Positions 16,289 to 24,790 of a DNA stretch of 64,000 nucleotides are shown piece after piece. The notes beneath the pieces are model-generated. The model was not told the origin of the DNA. It searched no databases and saw nothing but the letters and a program-made list of their open reading frames with translations. The DNA lies in the NCBI RefSeq assembly GCF_900090275.1, contig NZ_LT607755.1, forward strand, positions 5,890,001-5,954,000, given 5' to 3'. The DNA comes from Micromonospora zamorensis (GTDB lineage: Bacteria; Actinomycetota; Actinomycetes; Mycobacteriales; Micromonosporaceae). Position 1 is the stretch's first letter. Every line of letters starts with the position of its first letter. Made by a program: the position numbers and the translations under genes.

Positions 16289-17293
16289 TCAGCTCGTGGC
16301 GAAGGCGCCGTCCGAGGAGAAGATCAGGCCCACGCTGATCGAACCGTCACGCAGGCCGCTCTTGGTCAGCGGTCCGCCCTGGTCCAGCGAGGAGAACTTG
16401 CCCACCGACAGCCCGTAGGTCTTCTCCAGACCCGGCTTGCAGAACGGACGCTGCTCGCACTCCGGCGGGCCGCCCAGCACGGTCGCGCTGCCCGAGCACT
16501 TCGCGGCCAACTCGGACAGGGTCCGAACGCCGTACTTGTCGGCGAAGGCCTGGGTCACCGCGAAGGCGTTCTGGTCCTGAGCGGCCGCCGGGGTGCCGAA
16601 GGTGAGGCCGGCCTTGTCGCCCTCGGTCTTCAGCGCGGTCACCGTCGTGTTGATGTCGGGCGACGAGATCGGCTGGGCGTTGGCGCCGTTGGCCTTGGTG
16701 TTGAGGAACTCGGCCATGGTCGCCGCGTACTCCGGGACGACCTGGATCTCGCCCTTCTCCAGCGCCGGCGCGTACAGCTCACGGTTGCCGATCTGCTGCA
16801 CCTTGACCTGGTAGCCCGCGGCGGTGAGCGCGATCCGGTACAGCTCGCCCAGGATCTGACTCTCGGCAAAGTTGCCGGCACCCACCGTGATGTCGCCGCC
16901 CGGGCCCTTGGCGATGCCCGCGGTGAGGTTGTTCGCGCTGGCGAACTCCTCGGCCGCCACCTTGGGGGTCTTGCGGTCCTCGTTGACGGCCTTGTTGAGC
17001 TGGATCAGCTTCGGGGTGTCGAGCGCGGTGGAGACCTTGTCCAGTGCGGCGATCAGCTGCGGGTTGGCCGCCTTGCTGTTGACCGCGGGAATGACGTTGT
17101 CGGAGTTCTGGAGCTTCTTGTCGTCCTGCAGAGCGATGAGCTGCTGACCGGCGACCGGGGCGCACCCGGCGCCGGAGGCGCTCGTCTGGGGTGCGTCGGT
17201 GCCGGACGAGCCGGCGCCACCGCATCCGGTGAGGAGTGCTGCCCCGGCGACGACGCCGACAGCGCCGATCGCCAGACGTGAACCTGCGCGCAT
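16289..17293 (-). CDS. Glycine betaine/choline-type ABC transporter substrate-binding lipoprotein
   Basis: 334 aa, OsmF/ProX-like. Lipobox ALLTGCGG (Cys about 22). ITVGAGNFAESQILGELYRIALTAAGYQV (about 138-166) is the start of the second OpuAC-like domain; PEYAATMAEFL, ADKYGVRTLSELA and a C-terminal GLIFSSDGAFA follow. The first domain is divergent: only one full OpuAC domain is obvious. Binds a quaternary amine or related osmolyte by family; the exact ligand is unknown. The ATG at 17291-17293 has GGAAGG 7 nt upstream. It lies 201 bp after the permease genes, so may have its own promoter. Confidence 0.85.
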   Translation of the reverse strand: MRAGSRLAIGAVGVVAGAALLTGCGGAGSSGTDAPQTSASGAGCAPVAGQQLIALQDDKKLQNSDNVIPAVNSKAANPQLIAALDKVSTALDTPKLIQLNKAVNEDRKTPKVAAEEFASANNLTAGIAKGPGGDITVGAGNFAESQILGELYRIALTAAGYQVKVQQIGNRELYAPALEKGEIQVVPEYAATMAEFLNTKANGANAQPISSPDINTTVTALKTEGDKAGLTFGTPAAAQDQNAFAVTQAFADKYGVRTLSELAAKCSGSATVLGGPPECEQRPFCKPGLEKTYGLSVGKFSSLDQGGPLTKSGLRDGSISVGLIFSSDGAFATS

Positions 17294-17494
17294 GTGCCCG
17301 CCTTCCGTGTCCCGGCGCGGCCCGTTCCGGGCCGGCCGCGTGTCCGACGGGCGATCCTGACTGTCGGTCGCCCGCGAATATCCACCCAACATGCTCCGGA
17401 ACCGACCGACAACCTGAGGTGGACTTCGTCACCGCATCGTCACCGATCGGATGGATGCGGGTCGTCGGCTCGACGCAGGGCTCACCCGGACGGG

Positions 17495-18235
17495 TCAGGC
17501 GTTCCCGGTGGCGTCGGCGGGCCGGGGCCGTCCGAGGCGCTGCCGGCCGCGCCGCAGTGGCCGGGGGGTGACCAGTCGTTCGACGCCGCCGAGGACCACC
17601 TCGGCCAGAAGCGCGAGCCCGGCCACCAGCACACCGCCGGCGACGATCTGACCCCCGCCGACCGCGACACCCAGGCCGAACCCGGTGCGGATGATCTGGC
17701 CAAGGCCACCGCCGTTGACGAACGAGGCCAGCGCCGCGGTCGCGATCACCTGGACCGCCGCGGTCCGGAAACCGGCCGCCAGGTAGGGCACCGCGAGCGG
17801 CAACTCGACCCGGCGCAGCAGCTGCCCGCCGGACAGGCCCATCCCCCGGGCCGCGTCGCGGGCCTCCGGGTCCACCTGCCGCACCCCGGTGTACGCGTTG
17901 GCCAGCAGCGGTGGCACGGCGAAGACGGCCAACGCCACCACGACCGGCGTACGCCCGAAGCCGCTGGCGAAGACCACCGGCAGGATGGTCAACAGCGCCA
18001 GAGTGGGGATGGCCAGGGTGGCGTTGGACACCAGCACCACAAGGCCACCGCCCCGGCCGAGGTGCCCCAGCCAGAGCCCGACCGGCCAGGCCACCAGGCA
18101 GCCGAGCGCCACCGCCATCGCCGAGATCGTCAGGTGCTCACCGAGGCGGTCCAGCATGCCGCCGGGGTTGGTCCAGTTGAGTGGGTCGTTGATCCAGACG
18201 ATCGCCTGGCCGATCGGGTTGTCCGCGACGCTCAC
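17495..18235 (-). CDS. Osmoprotectant ABC transporter permease (second)
   Basis: 246 aa inner-membrane permease with five to six hydrophobic segments. The cytoplasmic EAA-like loop is DPEARDAARGMGLSGGQLLRRVELPLAVPYLAAGFR (about 115-150). FVNGGGLGQIIRTG is the typical motif near the C-terminal end. Its GTG start overlaps the stop of the first permease as GTGA, so the two are coupled. The tail is Arg-rich. Confidence 0.88.
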   Translation of the reverse strand: MSVADNPIGQAIVWINDPLNWTNPGGMLDRLGEHLTISAMAVALGCLVAWPVGLWLGHLGRGGGLVVLVSNATLAIPTLALLTILPVVFASGFGRTPVVVALAVFAVPPLLANAYTGVRQVDPEARDAARGMGLSGGQLLRRVELPLAVPYLAAGFRTAAVQVIATAALASFVNGGGLGQIIRTGFGLGVAVGGGQIVAGGVLVAGLALLAEVVLGGVERLVTPRPLRRGRQRLGRPRPADATGNA

Positions 18236-18918
18236 CGTGCCCTCCGGGCGGACCAGGGGGTCACCAGCCGGGCGACCAGGACGAGCAGCAGGTCGAGCGC
18301 GACTGCGAGCGCCACGCAGAGCAGCGCGGCGGTCATGATCTCAGCCTTGTAGAGGTTGTTCTGGAAACCCGCAAAGATCAACTGCCCGAGACCGCCGTGC
18401 CCGACCAGCACCCCGACTGTGACCAACGCCACGGTCGAGACGGTCGCCAACCGTACGCCGGTGACGATGCCCGGCAGCGCCAACGGCAGATCGATCCGGA
18501 ACAGCCGCCCCCACCGGCCGTAGCCCATGCCCTCGGCGGCCTCGCCGACCTCCGGAGGCACCTGGTTGAGCCCGGCCACCACATTGCGCACGATCAGCAG
18601 CAACGCGTAGAGGACCAGCCCGACCAGCACCGTGGTCGTCCCGGTGCCCAGGTAGGGGGCGATGAACGCGAAGAGTGCCAGCGACGGGATGGTGTAGACG
18701 ACCCCGCTGACGGCGAGGATCGGGCCGGCGAGCGGGCGGAACCAGTACGCCAGAACGGACAACGGCAGGGCGATCAACACCGCGAACAGCACCGCTCGCC
18801 CGGTGAGGGAGGCGTGTTCGCGCACCGCGGCGAGGATCGTGTCAGAGTTGTCCCGCACGTACTGCCAGGAGAACCAGGGGTTACCCGGGTCGGCCCGGTA
18901 GCTCAGGCGGAAGGACAT
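18232..18918 (-). CDS. Osmoprotectant ABC transporter permease (first)
   Basis: 228 aa permease of the OpuCB/OsmW type. Signature VYTIPSLALFAFIAPYLGTG (about 74-93), EAA loop EVGEAAEGMGYGRWGRLFRIDLPLALPGIVTG and a C-terminal GHGGLGQLIFAGF are visible. The ATG at 18916-18918 lies only 29 bp from the chosen start of the divergent ATPase gene. Forms a dimeric channel with the overlapping downstream permease. Confidence 0.9.
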   Translation of the reverse strand: MSFRLSYRADPGNPWFSWQYVRDNSDTILAAVREHASLTGRAVLFAVLIALPLSVLAYWFRPLAGPILAVSGVVYTIPSLALFAFIAPYLGTGTTTVLVGLVLYALLLIVRNVVAGLNQVPPEVGEAAEGMGYGRWGRLFRIDLPLALPGIVTGVRLATVSTVALVTVGVLVGHGGLGQLIFAGFQNNLYKAEIMTAALLCVALAVALDLLLVLVARLVTPWSARRAR

Positions 18919-18947
18919 ACGTGGACGTTACCCCGGAGGCCGCCGAC

Positions 18948-19925
18948 GTGGCCGAATCCCCTCGCGCGGCGCCGATCCGCCTACAGGGCATCCAGAAGCG
19001 CTACCCGAACGGCACCGAGGCCGTCCGGGACCTCAGCCTGGACGTCCGGGCCGGCGAGCTGGTGGTGCTGATCGGCCCGTCCGGCTGCGGCAAGTCGACA
19101 GTGCTGCGCATGATCAATCGCCTGATCGAGCCGACCGCCGGCCGGATCCTGCTGGGCGACGAGGACGTCACCGACGTCGACCCGGTCCGACTGCGCCGCC
19201 GAATCGGTTACGTGATCCAGAACGTCGGCCTCTTTCCACACCAGACGGTCCGGGCCAACGTGGCCACAGTGCCGGGCCTGCTGCGATGGCCCAAGGACCA
19301 GACCCGGGCACGGGTCGACGAGTTGCTCGACCTCGTCGGGCTGGACCCGGCCGAGTTCGGCGGTCGCTACCCGCACGAGCTGTCCGGCGGCCAGCGGCAG
19401 CGGGTCGGGGTGGCGCGGGCACTCGCCGCCGACCCGGTGGTGCTGCTGATGGACGAGCCGTTCTCGGCCGTCGACCCGATCGTGCGGGCGCGCCTCCAGG
19501 AGGAGTTCCTCCGCCTCCAGGCCGAGGTCCGCAAGACGATCGTGCTGGTCACCCACGACCTCGACGAGGCCGTCCGGCTCGGCGACCGGATCGCGGTGCT
19601 CTCCGAGGGCGGGCATCTGGAGCAGTACGACACGCCTGCCGCGTTGCTCGGCGCACCCGCCACCCCGTTCGTGCGTGAGTTCGTCGGCGCCGACCGGGGC
19701 ATCCGCCGGCTGGCGGTCACTCCACTGGACCGGGAGTCGCTCGAACCCGTACCCGGGGACGCCGCGGCGGACCTGCCGACCGTTGCGCTGGACGGCTCCG
19801 CGTACGACGCGCTGGCCGTGCTGCTCACCTCGGGACGGGACCAACTCGTGGTGACCGACGGCGGCCGACCGGTGGGCACGCTCAGCCGACAGCGGCTGCT
19901 CGACCTCGGCCGCCCGGCAAACTGA
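18948..19925 (+). CDS. Osmoprotectant ABC transporter ATP-binding protein
   Basis: 325 aa. Walker A IGPSGCGKSTV (about 44-54), Q-loop VIQNVGLFPH, signature LSGGQRQRVGVARAL and Walker B VVLLMDEPFSAVDP are all intact. The C-terminal part (about 245-325) has a degenerate CBS-like region, with VAVLLTSGRDQLVVTDGGRPVGTLSRQRLL, as in OpuCA proteins that sense ionic strength. I prefer GTG 18948 because GGAGG lies 8 nt upstream; a GTG at 18921 would leave 2 bp to the divergent permease start. Confidence 0.92.
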   Translation: MAESPRAAPIRLQGIQKRYPNGTEAVRDLSLDVRAGELVVLIGPSGCGKSTVLRMINRLIEPTAGRILLGDEDVTDVDPVRLRRRIGYVIQNVGLFPHQTVRANVATVPGLLRWPKDQTRARVDELLDLVGLDPAEFGGRYPHELSGGQRQRVGVARALAADPVVLLMDEPFSAVDPIVRARLQEEFLRLQAEVRKTIVLVTHDLDEAVRLGDRIAVLSEGGHLEQYDTPAALLGAPATPFVREFVGADRGIRRLAVTPLDRESLEPVPGDAAADLPTVALDGSAYDALAVLLTSGRDQLVVTDGGRPVGTLSRQRLLDLGRPAN

Positions 19926-19934
19926 ACTGACGAC

Positions 19935-19964
19935 GACCGGGCTGCCGCAGTCGGCGGCCCGGTC
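19935..19964 (+). terminator. Hairpin terminator after the ABC ATPase gene
   Basis: 13-bp stem (19935-19947 with 19952-19964, one T-G pair) and a 4-nt CAGT loop, 10 bp after the stop. It could also serve the convergent gene at 20028. Confidence 0.65.
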
Positions 19965-20027
19965 CCGCTGCCGGAGGCGGTCACGTCCAGGTGGCCGCCG
20001 GCCGTCCGGGCGACCGCGCCGACCGGC

Positions 20028-20519
20028 TCAGGCGCGCCCGCCGAGGCTGGCGGTGCCGATGATCCACCCGGTCAGGAAGCCGTAGCCGGCGCCCGTGCTG
20101 GCATCCTGCAGAGCGCCCAGCATCGACGGGTTCGGGCCGAGCAGCGCCGCGAGCACGGCGGCGAGCCCGCCAGCCAACACGTACGCGGCCCAGCCCGAGA
20201 AGAACTGGCTGACCGAGCCGGGCACCCGGGCGACCTGGGCGGCGGGCAACAGGTAGAGCAGGCCCACCGCGAGAATCACCAGCAGCACAGCCCGTACGTC
20301 AGCGGCGAACAACCCGCCGGCCTGCCCGTCCGCGTCGAGCCGCCAGGCCGGCCACGCGAGGAGGCGCACGTAGAAGGCGGCGGCCGAGTCCGGGTCGGTC
20401 TGCGTACCGGCCCAGCTGGTGAAGGCCGGGCTGCCACAGATGCCGACCAGCAGCAACACGGCGAGAGCACCGGTGCCGGCCGCCGTGCCGTAGCGCCCGA
20501 CCGGGCCGGATCGGTGCAT
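20028..20519 (-). CDS. Small hypothetical membrane protein
   Basis: 163 aa with about four hydrophobic segments (GALAVLLLVGICG, VRAVLLVILAVGLLYLLPA, WAAYVLAGGLAAVLAALLG, GYGFLTGWIIGTASL). No family recognised. A periplasmic or extracellular loop of about 35 residues (SPAFTSWAGTQTDPDS...) follows the first segment. No obvious operon partner: hairpins lie on both sides. Confidence 0.6.
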   Translation of the reverse strand: MHRSGPVGRYGTAAGTGALAVLLLVGICGSPAFTSWAGTQTDPDSAAAFYVRLLAWPAWRLDADGQAGGLFAADVRAVLLVILAVGLLYLLPAAQVARVPGSVSQFFSGWAAYVLAGGLAAVLAALLGPNPSMLGALQDASTGAGYGFLTGWIIGTASLGGRA

Positions 20520-20533
20520 GAGCGACGTGATCC

Positions 20534-20571
20534 GCCCAGGCCCCGAACCGGTCGTTCGGGCGGACCTGGGC
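20534..20571 (-). terminator. Hairpin after the gene at 20585
   Basis: GCCCAGG (20534-20540) pairs with 20565-20571, and an inner CCGAAC/GTTCGG stem extends it. It lies 14 bp past the stop of the small gene on the minus strand. Confidence 0.55.
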
Positions 20572-20584
20572 TGCCCCGAGCGGC

Positions 20585-20893
20585 TCAGTGCTTCATCAGG
20601 TAGTCGATGAAGGCGGCCCGCAGCAGTGGCGCGGACTCCTCATAACCGTGACCGGTCAGTTCCCGCCACAGCGCGTTGGCCTCGTCGATCGTCGGGCCGA
20701 TCGAGTTCGGTGCGCCGTCCAGCACGGTGGCCTCGTCCGCGTTCGGCAGGTGCCGCAGCACCGACCAGTAGAACTTGACGTCGCGACGCTCCCGGGCCAG
20801 GGCGAACGCCCGCTCCCGCAGCTCCTCGGTGGACAACGCGTCGAGTTCCTCGAACGAGGTTCCGCCGGGGGCGGCGGCAGGTGTGTCGGTCAT
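20585..20893 (-). CDS. Conserved small hypothetical protein
   Basis: 102 aa, soluble, acidic. Core: SFEELDALSTEELRERAFALARERRDVKFYWSVLRHLPNAD, then AFIDYLMKH at the end. No motif known to me; it looks like a compact helical protein. ATG at 20891-20893. It is separated from the upstream transporter-like gene by 53 bp on the same strand and may be cotranscribed with it. Confidence 0.65.
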   Translation of the reverse strand: MTDTPAAAPGGTSFEELDALSTEELRERAFALARERRDVKFYWSVLRHLPNADEATVLDGAPNSIGPTIDEANALWRELTGHGYEESAPLLRAAFIDYLMKH

Positions 20894-20946
20894 GTCGCCG
20901 AGCCTAACGGTCGAGATCAGCCCCGGCCCGGCGGACGCGACGCGGC

Positions 20947-22161
20947 TCACCGCTCGTCGGTGTCCCACCGGCGTGGGCTGTCCTCCCAGCGCGGATCCCG
21001 CCACGGGTCGGCCGGTTGGGGCGCGGCGGGAGTCGGCAGCGTCGGGGGCCAGTTGTCGACCGGCCGGGACTGGGGCATGGTCCAACCCGTGCTGATCGTG
21101 CCGTCGCCGACCGGCTCGGGCCGGTCGGTGCTGCCCGGTCGGGGCCGTCCGAACGTCTCGACCAGCCTGGTGACCAGCAGGCCGACGCCGAGCGCCACCC
21201 CGCCGACCGCCCAGTTGCTCAACGTCCAGCCACGCTCCGGCGCGTACGTCTGGAAGAGGGCGACCACGCCGACCGCCAGCACCGTGCCGAACACCCCGCC
21301 CCGACGGCCGTACGCGCTGGTGCCCGCGAGCATGGCCACCCCCACCGCCAGCACCGTCCAGTCCAGGCCCGAGGTGGGCGCGACCGCTTCGAGGCCGTTG
21401 GCGGCGAACAGCACGCCGGCGAGGGCGGCCAGCACGCTGGAACCGACCAACGCGACAGCGGTGACCACTGCGGCCAACGTGCCCCGCCGACGGGCCGGAT
21501 CGGCGATCGGCCGGTACCGGCCGGCCAGCCGGCGAACAGCCCGGGTGGCGCCGAACAACCCGCCGAGGATGGCCACCGCGGCGAAACCGGCGATGAGATA
21601 CCCGGCGTTGCGCCCCGGGTCGTAGTCGCCCTGCACCAGCACGGGCGCCGACCGACGTTCGATGTACACCACCACACCGGCAGCGCCGGCCAGGCTGGCA
21701 GCCCAACCGGGCACGTGCAGCACCACCACGACCAGCGCCAGCGCCAGCCCACCCAGCGCGGCGACGCCCACGGCCGGGCCGACCGACGCCGGCAGGCCCC
21801 GATCGCCCTGCTCGGCGTAGTGCAGGGCGGCGGCGAGCGCGATCGGCCCGACGGCCAGGTTCGGTGCCGCCGTCCGCAGGCTCAGCCCGGCAGCCAGGGC
21901 GAGCAGCCCCAGCCCGACCGCGGCGACCAGCAGCGTCCGCAGGTTGTCGCCGCGCAGGGCGGCCGAGTCTTCCTGCCAGAGCAGCCAGCCCAGCGCCGCC
22001 AGCCCGGCCAGCAGCAGGAACTCCCAGCCCAGGTGCACGCCGATCCGATCCCGGCCGGGCTCTCCGTGGGTGGGGTCGTCGAAGACGTTCTCCAGAACGG
22101 CGGCGGGCACCCCCGACGAGGGTTCCGCCGACCGGTCCCGGCCAGCTTCTTCGTACCCCAT
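20947..22161 (-). CDS. Multi-pass membrane protein, ABC permease (BPD_transp_2)-like
   Basis: 404 aa with about ten hydrophobic segments and a Pro-rich cytosolic tail. The arrangement, the segment YDPGRNAGYLIAGFAAVAILGGLFGATRAVR and GLDWTVLAVGVAMLAGTSAYGRRGGVFGT (reminiscent of the ...G.S..GG.GTV.G motif) resemble sugar/branched-chain permeases such as RbsC. No ATPase or binding protein is adjacent, so it is either an orphan permease or a diverged relative. GGAGG lies 7 nt before the ATG at 22159-22161. Confidence 0.6.
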   Translation of the reverse strand: MGYEEAGRDRSAEPSSGVPAAVLENVFDDPTHGEPGRDRIGVHLGWEFLLLAGLAALGWLLWQEDSAALRGDNLRTLLVAAVGLGLLALAAGLSLRTAAPNLAVGPIALAAALHYAEQGDRGLPASVGPAVGVAALGGLALALVVVVLHVPGWAASLAGAAGVVVYIERRSAPVLVQGDYDPGRNAGYLIAGFAAVAILGGLFGATRAVRRLAGRYRPIADPARRRGTLAAVVTAVALVGSSVLAALAGVLFAANGLEAVAPTSGLDWTVLAVGVAMLAGTSAYGRRGGVFGTVLAVGVVALFQTYAPERGWTLSNWAVGGVALGVGLLVTRLVETFGRPRPGSTDRPEPVGDGTISTGWTMPQSRPVDNWPPTLPTPAAPQPADPWRDPRWEDSPRRWDTDER

Positions 22162-22279
22162 ACGCCGCCTCCCCAGTGGCCGGCCGTCCCCGGTCCGGCG
22201 CGCGGACGAACAGGGGGCGGCCCTTGCTCCCCGATCGCAGGCACCGTACCCGCGCCCGCAGCCGGGCGTAACCCCCTGC

Positions 22280-22819
22280 TCAGCGCTGGCCGGGGCGGCT
22301 CTCCCGTGGGTCCTGCTCGCGCTCGTCGTCGGGGCGTTCCGGCACCCGGCAGGAGCGCTCCAGCCACAACGCGGCACCGACCAGAGCCAGCGAGGCGAGC
22401 AGGCCCCCGGCCGCCGCCGGACGGTCGTCGAGGGCGGCGCGGGTGGTCTCCACGAAGAGCCAGCCGGTGAGCCCCGCGTAGAACCCCGCGAAGATGGCCG
22501 CGGCCAGCGCCGATGCCTTGGCCAGCACCACGAAACGGGCGACCATCAGCGGGTTGACCGGCTCCCGGCCGGGCTTGCGCTCGATCCGGCCCCGGGTGTT
22601 GATCGCGGCGTACGCCTCGAGCACGGCGAGCCCGGCCAGCGTCACCACCGGCAGCCAGGGCAGCCGGGGGATGCCGCTGTAGTAGAGAGTGCTGATCAGC
22701 AGCCAGGCCACCGCCGCGGCGGCCAGGGCGGCCACGACCAGGGTCGAGATCCGGGTGGGACCCATCCTGGACCGGTCCGGGCCCGACCCGCCCGGTGGTG
22801 GGGACTTCGCCTGCGTCAT
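22280..22819 (-). CDS. DUF3180 membrane protein
   Basis: 179 aa with four hydrophobic segments (about 27-45, 56-70, 98-118 and 138-152). The core MGPTRISTLVVAALAAAAVAWLL and the order folP-folB-folK-DUF3180 match the actinobacterial DUF3180 family (Rv3605c). The loop NTRGRIERKPGREPVNPLMVARFVVLAKASA is well conserved in the family. Function unknown; 19 bp downstream of folK and surely cotranscribed. Confidence 0.85.
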   Translation of the reverse strand: MTQAKSPPPGGSGPDRSRMGPTRISTLVVAALAAAAVAWLLISTLYYSGIPRLPWLPVVTLAGLAVLEAYAAINTRGRIERKPGREPVNPLMVARFVVLAKASALAAAIFAGFYAGLTGWLFVETTRAALDDRPAAAGGLLASLALVGAALWLERSCRVPERPDDEREQDPRESRPGQR

Positions 22820-22838
22820 GCCGGCCGGCTCCGCTCGG

Positions 22839-23366
22839 TCATGCCGTCGACTCTAACGCCAACTCCGGCCGAGGACGCAGTTCCAGCGCCTCGTCCGCAG
22901 CGGGGCCGGTGGTCAGCAGGTCGGTCAGCCAGCCGTGACCGGGCAGCCGACCGTACGGCTGGATGTCGATCCACGGTCGCAGCACGAAGGCGCGCAGGTG
23001 CGCCCGTGGGTGCGGCAGGGTCAGCTCCGGGTCGTCGCTGAGCACCGGCTCGTCGTCGTCGCCCCAGACTGCGATCACGTCCACGTCCAGGGTGCGCGGC
23101 CCGAACCGCCGCTGTGGGTCACGCACGCGACCGGCCGCGCGCTCCGCGTCGCGGGCCCGCTCCAGCCAGTCGCGCGGGGTCGCGCTCTCGTCCTGGACCA
23201 GCAGCACCGCATTGAGGTACGCGGGCTGGTCGGCGTCGCCCCACGGTGGAGTCTCGTACACCCCGGAGAGCACGAGCACGGCGTCGCCGAGCGTGGCGAC
23301 AGCCGTGCGCAGGTGCTCCAGACGGTCGCCCAGGTTGCTGCCGAGCGACAGCACCGCCCGGGTCAC
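22839..23366 (-). CDS. folK: Hydroxymethyl-dihydropterin pyrophosphokinase
   Basis: Transfers pyrophosphate from ATP to 6-hydroxymethyl-7,8-dihydropterin in folate synthesis. 175 aa. SLGSNLGDRLEHL (7-19), VYETPPWGDADQPAYLNAV and RRFGPRTLDVDVI (with the catalytic Asp pair) are the family motifs; LPHPRAHLRAFVL completes the active site. The GTG at 23364-23366 overlaps the folB stop (GTGA). Confidence 0.95.
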   Translation of the reverse strand: MTRAVLSLGSNLGDRLEHLRTAVATLGDAVLVLSGVYETPPWGDADQPAYLNAVLLVQDESATPRDWLERARDAERAAGRVRDPQRRFGPRTLDVDVIAVWGDDDEPVLSDDPELTLPHPRAHLRAFVLRPWIDIQPYGRLPGHGWLTDLLTTGPAADEALELRPRPELALESTA

Positions 23367-23731
23367 CGGGCACGCGCCCGGGTCATGGTGACGGCCACGT
23401 CGCTGAAGGTGTGCGGCACCGGGGCCTCCGGTTTGTGCACGGTGATCGTGGCGACGCCGACCCGTTCGTCGGCCAGGCAGACCGCGAGGAGCCGGTCCGC
23501 GAGGGTCTCGATCAGGTTGACCGGCTCGCCGGTCACCACGGCGACCAGGCGTTCGGCCAACTCGCCGTAGTGGACGGTGTCGCTGACGTCGTCGCTGGCA
23601 GCGGCCGGGGCGAGGTCCAGTTCGAGGACGGCGTCGACCACGAAGTCCTGCCCCTGCGCCCGCTCGAAGTCGTACACCCCGTGCCGGCCGTGGGCCCGCA
23701 GGCCGGTCAGCTGGATCCGGTCCGTCGTCAT
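23363..23731 (-). CDS. folB: Dihydroneopterin aldolase
   Basis: Cleaves dihydroneopterin to hydroxymethyl-dihydropterin and glycolaldehyde. 122 aa, octameric family. GLRAHGRHGVYDFERAQGQDFVVD (about 10-33), the catalytic Tyr in VHYGELAERL, LIETLADRLL and the C-terminal Lys in VHKPEAPVP are present. Overlaps folP upstream (ATGA) and folK downstream (GTGA): a tightly coupled folP-folB-folK unit. Confidence 0.95.
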   Translation of the reverse strand: MTTDRIQLTGLRAHGRHGVYDFERAQGQDFVVDAVLELDLAPAAASDDVSDTVHYGELAERLVAVVTGEPVNLIETLADRLLAVCLADERVGVATITVHKPEAPVPHTFSDVAVTMTRARAR

Positions 23732-24630
23732 CGTTGCACCTCTTGCCGGTGGTGGTGGCTGCGCGCGCCCTGCTGGCGGTCGTGGTGCGCGCCGGCCAGG
23801 CGCGGGCTGCCGGTCGCGGCCCAGACGGCGAGCGCGTCGGCGGTGGCCCGCACGTCGTGCACGCGTACGCCCCAGGCGCCCGCGGCCACCGCCAGCACGC
23901 TGGTGGCCACTGTGGCCGCCTCCCGCTCGGCGGTCGGCCGTGGGGTGCCGTCGGGGGCGGCCAGCAGCCCACCGAGATAGGACTTGCGGCTGGCCCCGAA
24001 GAGCAGCGGGTAGCCGAGGTCCAGCAGCTCCGGCAGTCGGGCGCTGAGCTCCCAGTTGTGCGCGGCCGTCTTGGCGAAGCCGAGGCCGGGGTCGACGACG
24101 AGACGGTCGGCGGCCACCCCGGCGGCGAGCGCCGCGTCGATGCGTTGGGCCAGCTCGGCTCGGACGTCGGCCACCACGTCGGTGTAGGTGGCCAGCTCGC
24201 GCATCGTGCGGGAGTGCCCCCGCCAGTGCATCAGCACCCAGGGGCAGTGCGCGTCGCGGACCACGCGGGCCATGTCCGGGTCGGCCAGCCCGCCGGAGAC
24301 GTCGTTGACCACCGCCGCACCGGCGGCCAGGGCGGCTTCCGCCACCCGCGCTCGGCTGGTGTCGATGCTGACCGCGACGCCCGCCGCGGTCAGCTCGCGG
24401 ATGACCGGCAGGACCCTGTCGACCTCGGTCGCGGCGTCGATCCGCTCGGCGCCCGGACGGGTCGACTCGCCGCCGATGTCGACCAGGTGCGCGCCAGCGT
24501 CGCGCAGACGGACGCCGTGTCCGACGGCCGCTTCGAGGTCGGCGTACCGTCCGCCGTCGGAGAAGGAGTCCGGTGTGACGTTGAGGACGCCCATCACCAC
24601 CGGGCCCGGAGCCCGCACCAGATCGGTCAC
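23728..24630 (-). CDS. folP: Dihydropteroate synthase
   Basis: Condenses hydroxymethyl-dihydropterin pyrophosphate with p-aminobenzoate; the sulfonamide target. 300 aa TIM barrel. MGVLNVTPDSFSDGG (14-28), DIGGESTRPGA, VVNDVSGG, LVVDPGLGFAKTAAHNWEL and GASRKSYLG are intact. The C-terminal tail is His/Arg/Gln-rich. The GTG at 24628-24630 has no SD, but TACCGT lies 6 nt upstream, suggesting a leaderless message. In M. tuberculosis folP follows folE directly; here a 13-kb block separates them, so folP needs its own promoter. Confidence 0.95.
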   Translation of the reverse strand: MTDLVRAPGPVVMGVLNVTPDSFSDGGRYADLEAAVGHGVRLRDAGAHLVDIGGESTRPGAERIDAATEVDRVLPVIRELTAAGVAVSIDTSRARVAEAALAAGAAVVNDVSGGLADPDMARVVRDAHCPWVLMHWRGHSRTMRELATYTDVVADVRAELAQRIDAALAAGVAADRLVVDPGLGFAKTAAHNWELSARLPELLDLGYPLLFGASRKSYLGGLLAAPDGTPRPTAEREAATVATSVLAVAAGAWGVRVHDVRATADALAVWAATGSPRLAGAHHDRQQGARSHHHRQEVQR

Positions 24631-24636
24631 GACTAG

Positions 24637-24642
24637 ACGGTA
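24637..24642 (-). promoter_or_regulatory. -10-like TACCGT of folP
   Basis: Minus-strand TACCGT, then 6 nt, then the folP GTG; no SD. Consistent with a leaderless promoter, though no good -35 is visible. Confidence 0.35.
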
Positions 24643-24694
24643 CCGGTCGCGGCAGCGGCGTTCGCCGGCCCGGGTCGGGCTCCCATCACCACCC

Positions 24695-24724
24695 CTGACG
24701 TGCTCGTTAGAACAGGTGTACGAT
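24695..24724 (+). promoter_or_regulatory. Possible SOS-controlled promoter of the secretion-like operon
   Basis: CTGACG (24695-24700) and TACGAT (24719-24724) have an 18-bp spacer. TAGAACAGGTGTACGA (24708-24723) overlaps the -10. It matches 14 of 16 positions of the actinobacterial LexA box TCGAAC-N4-GTTCGA, with one mismatch in each half-site. Confidence 0.4.
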
Positions 24725-24761
24725 CGGTCATTCGGGCAGCATCGGGCAGGCCCTTCGCGGC

Positions 24762-24790
24762 TTGTCGCAATCCGGGGCGGCCCGTACGCT
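24762..24790 (+). promoter_or_regulatory. Predicted promoter of the secretion-like operon
   Basis: TTGTCG (24762-24767), a 17-bp spacer and TACGCT (24785-24790). Transcription would start near 24797 and give a leader of about 190 nt before the GTG at 24987. Confidence 0.5.

Noticed and set aside
18921..18947. Upstream GTG start for the ABC ATPase gene
   Set aside because: It would leave 2 bp to the divergent permease start and lacks an SD; the GTG at 18948 has GGAGG at ideal spacing.
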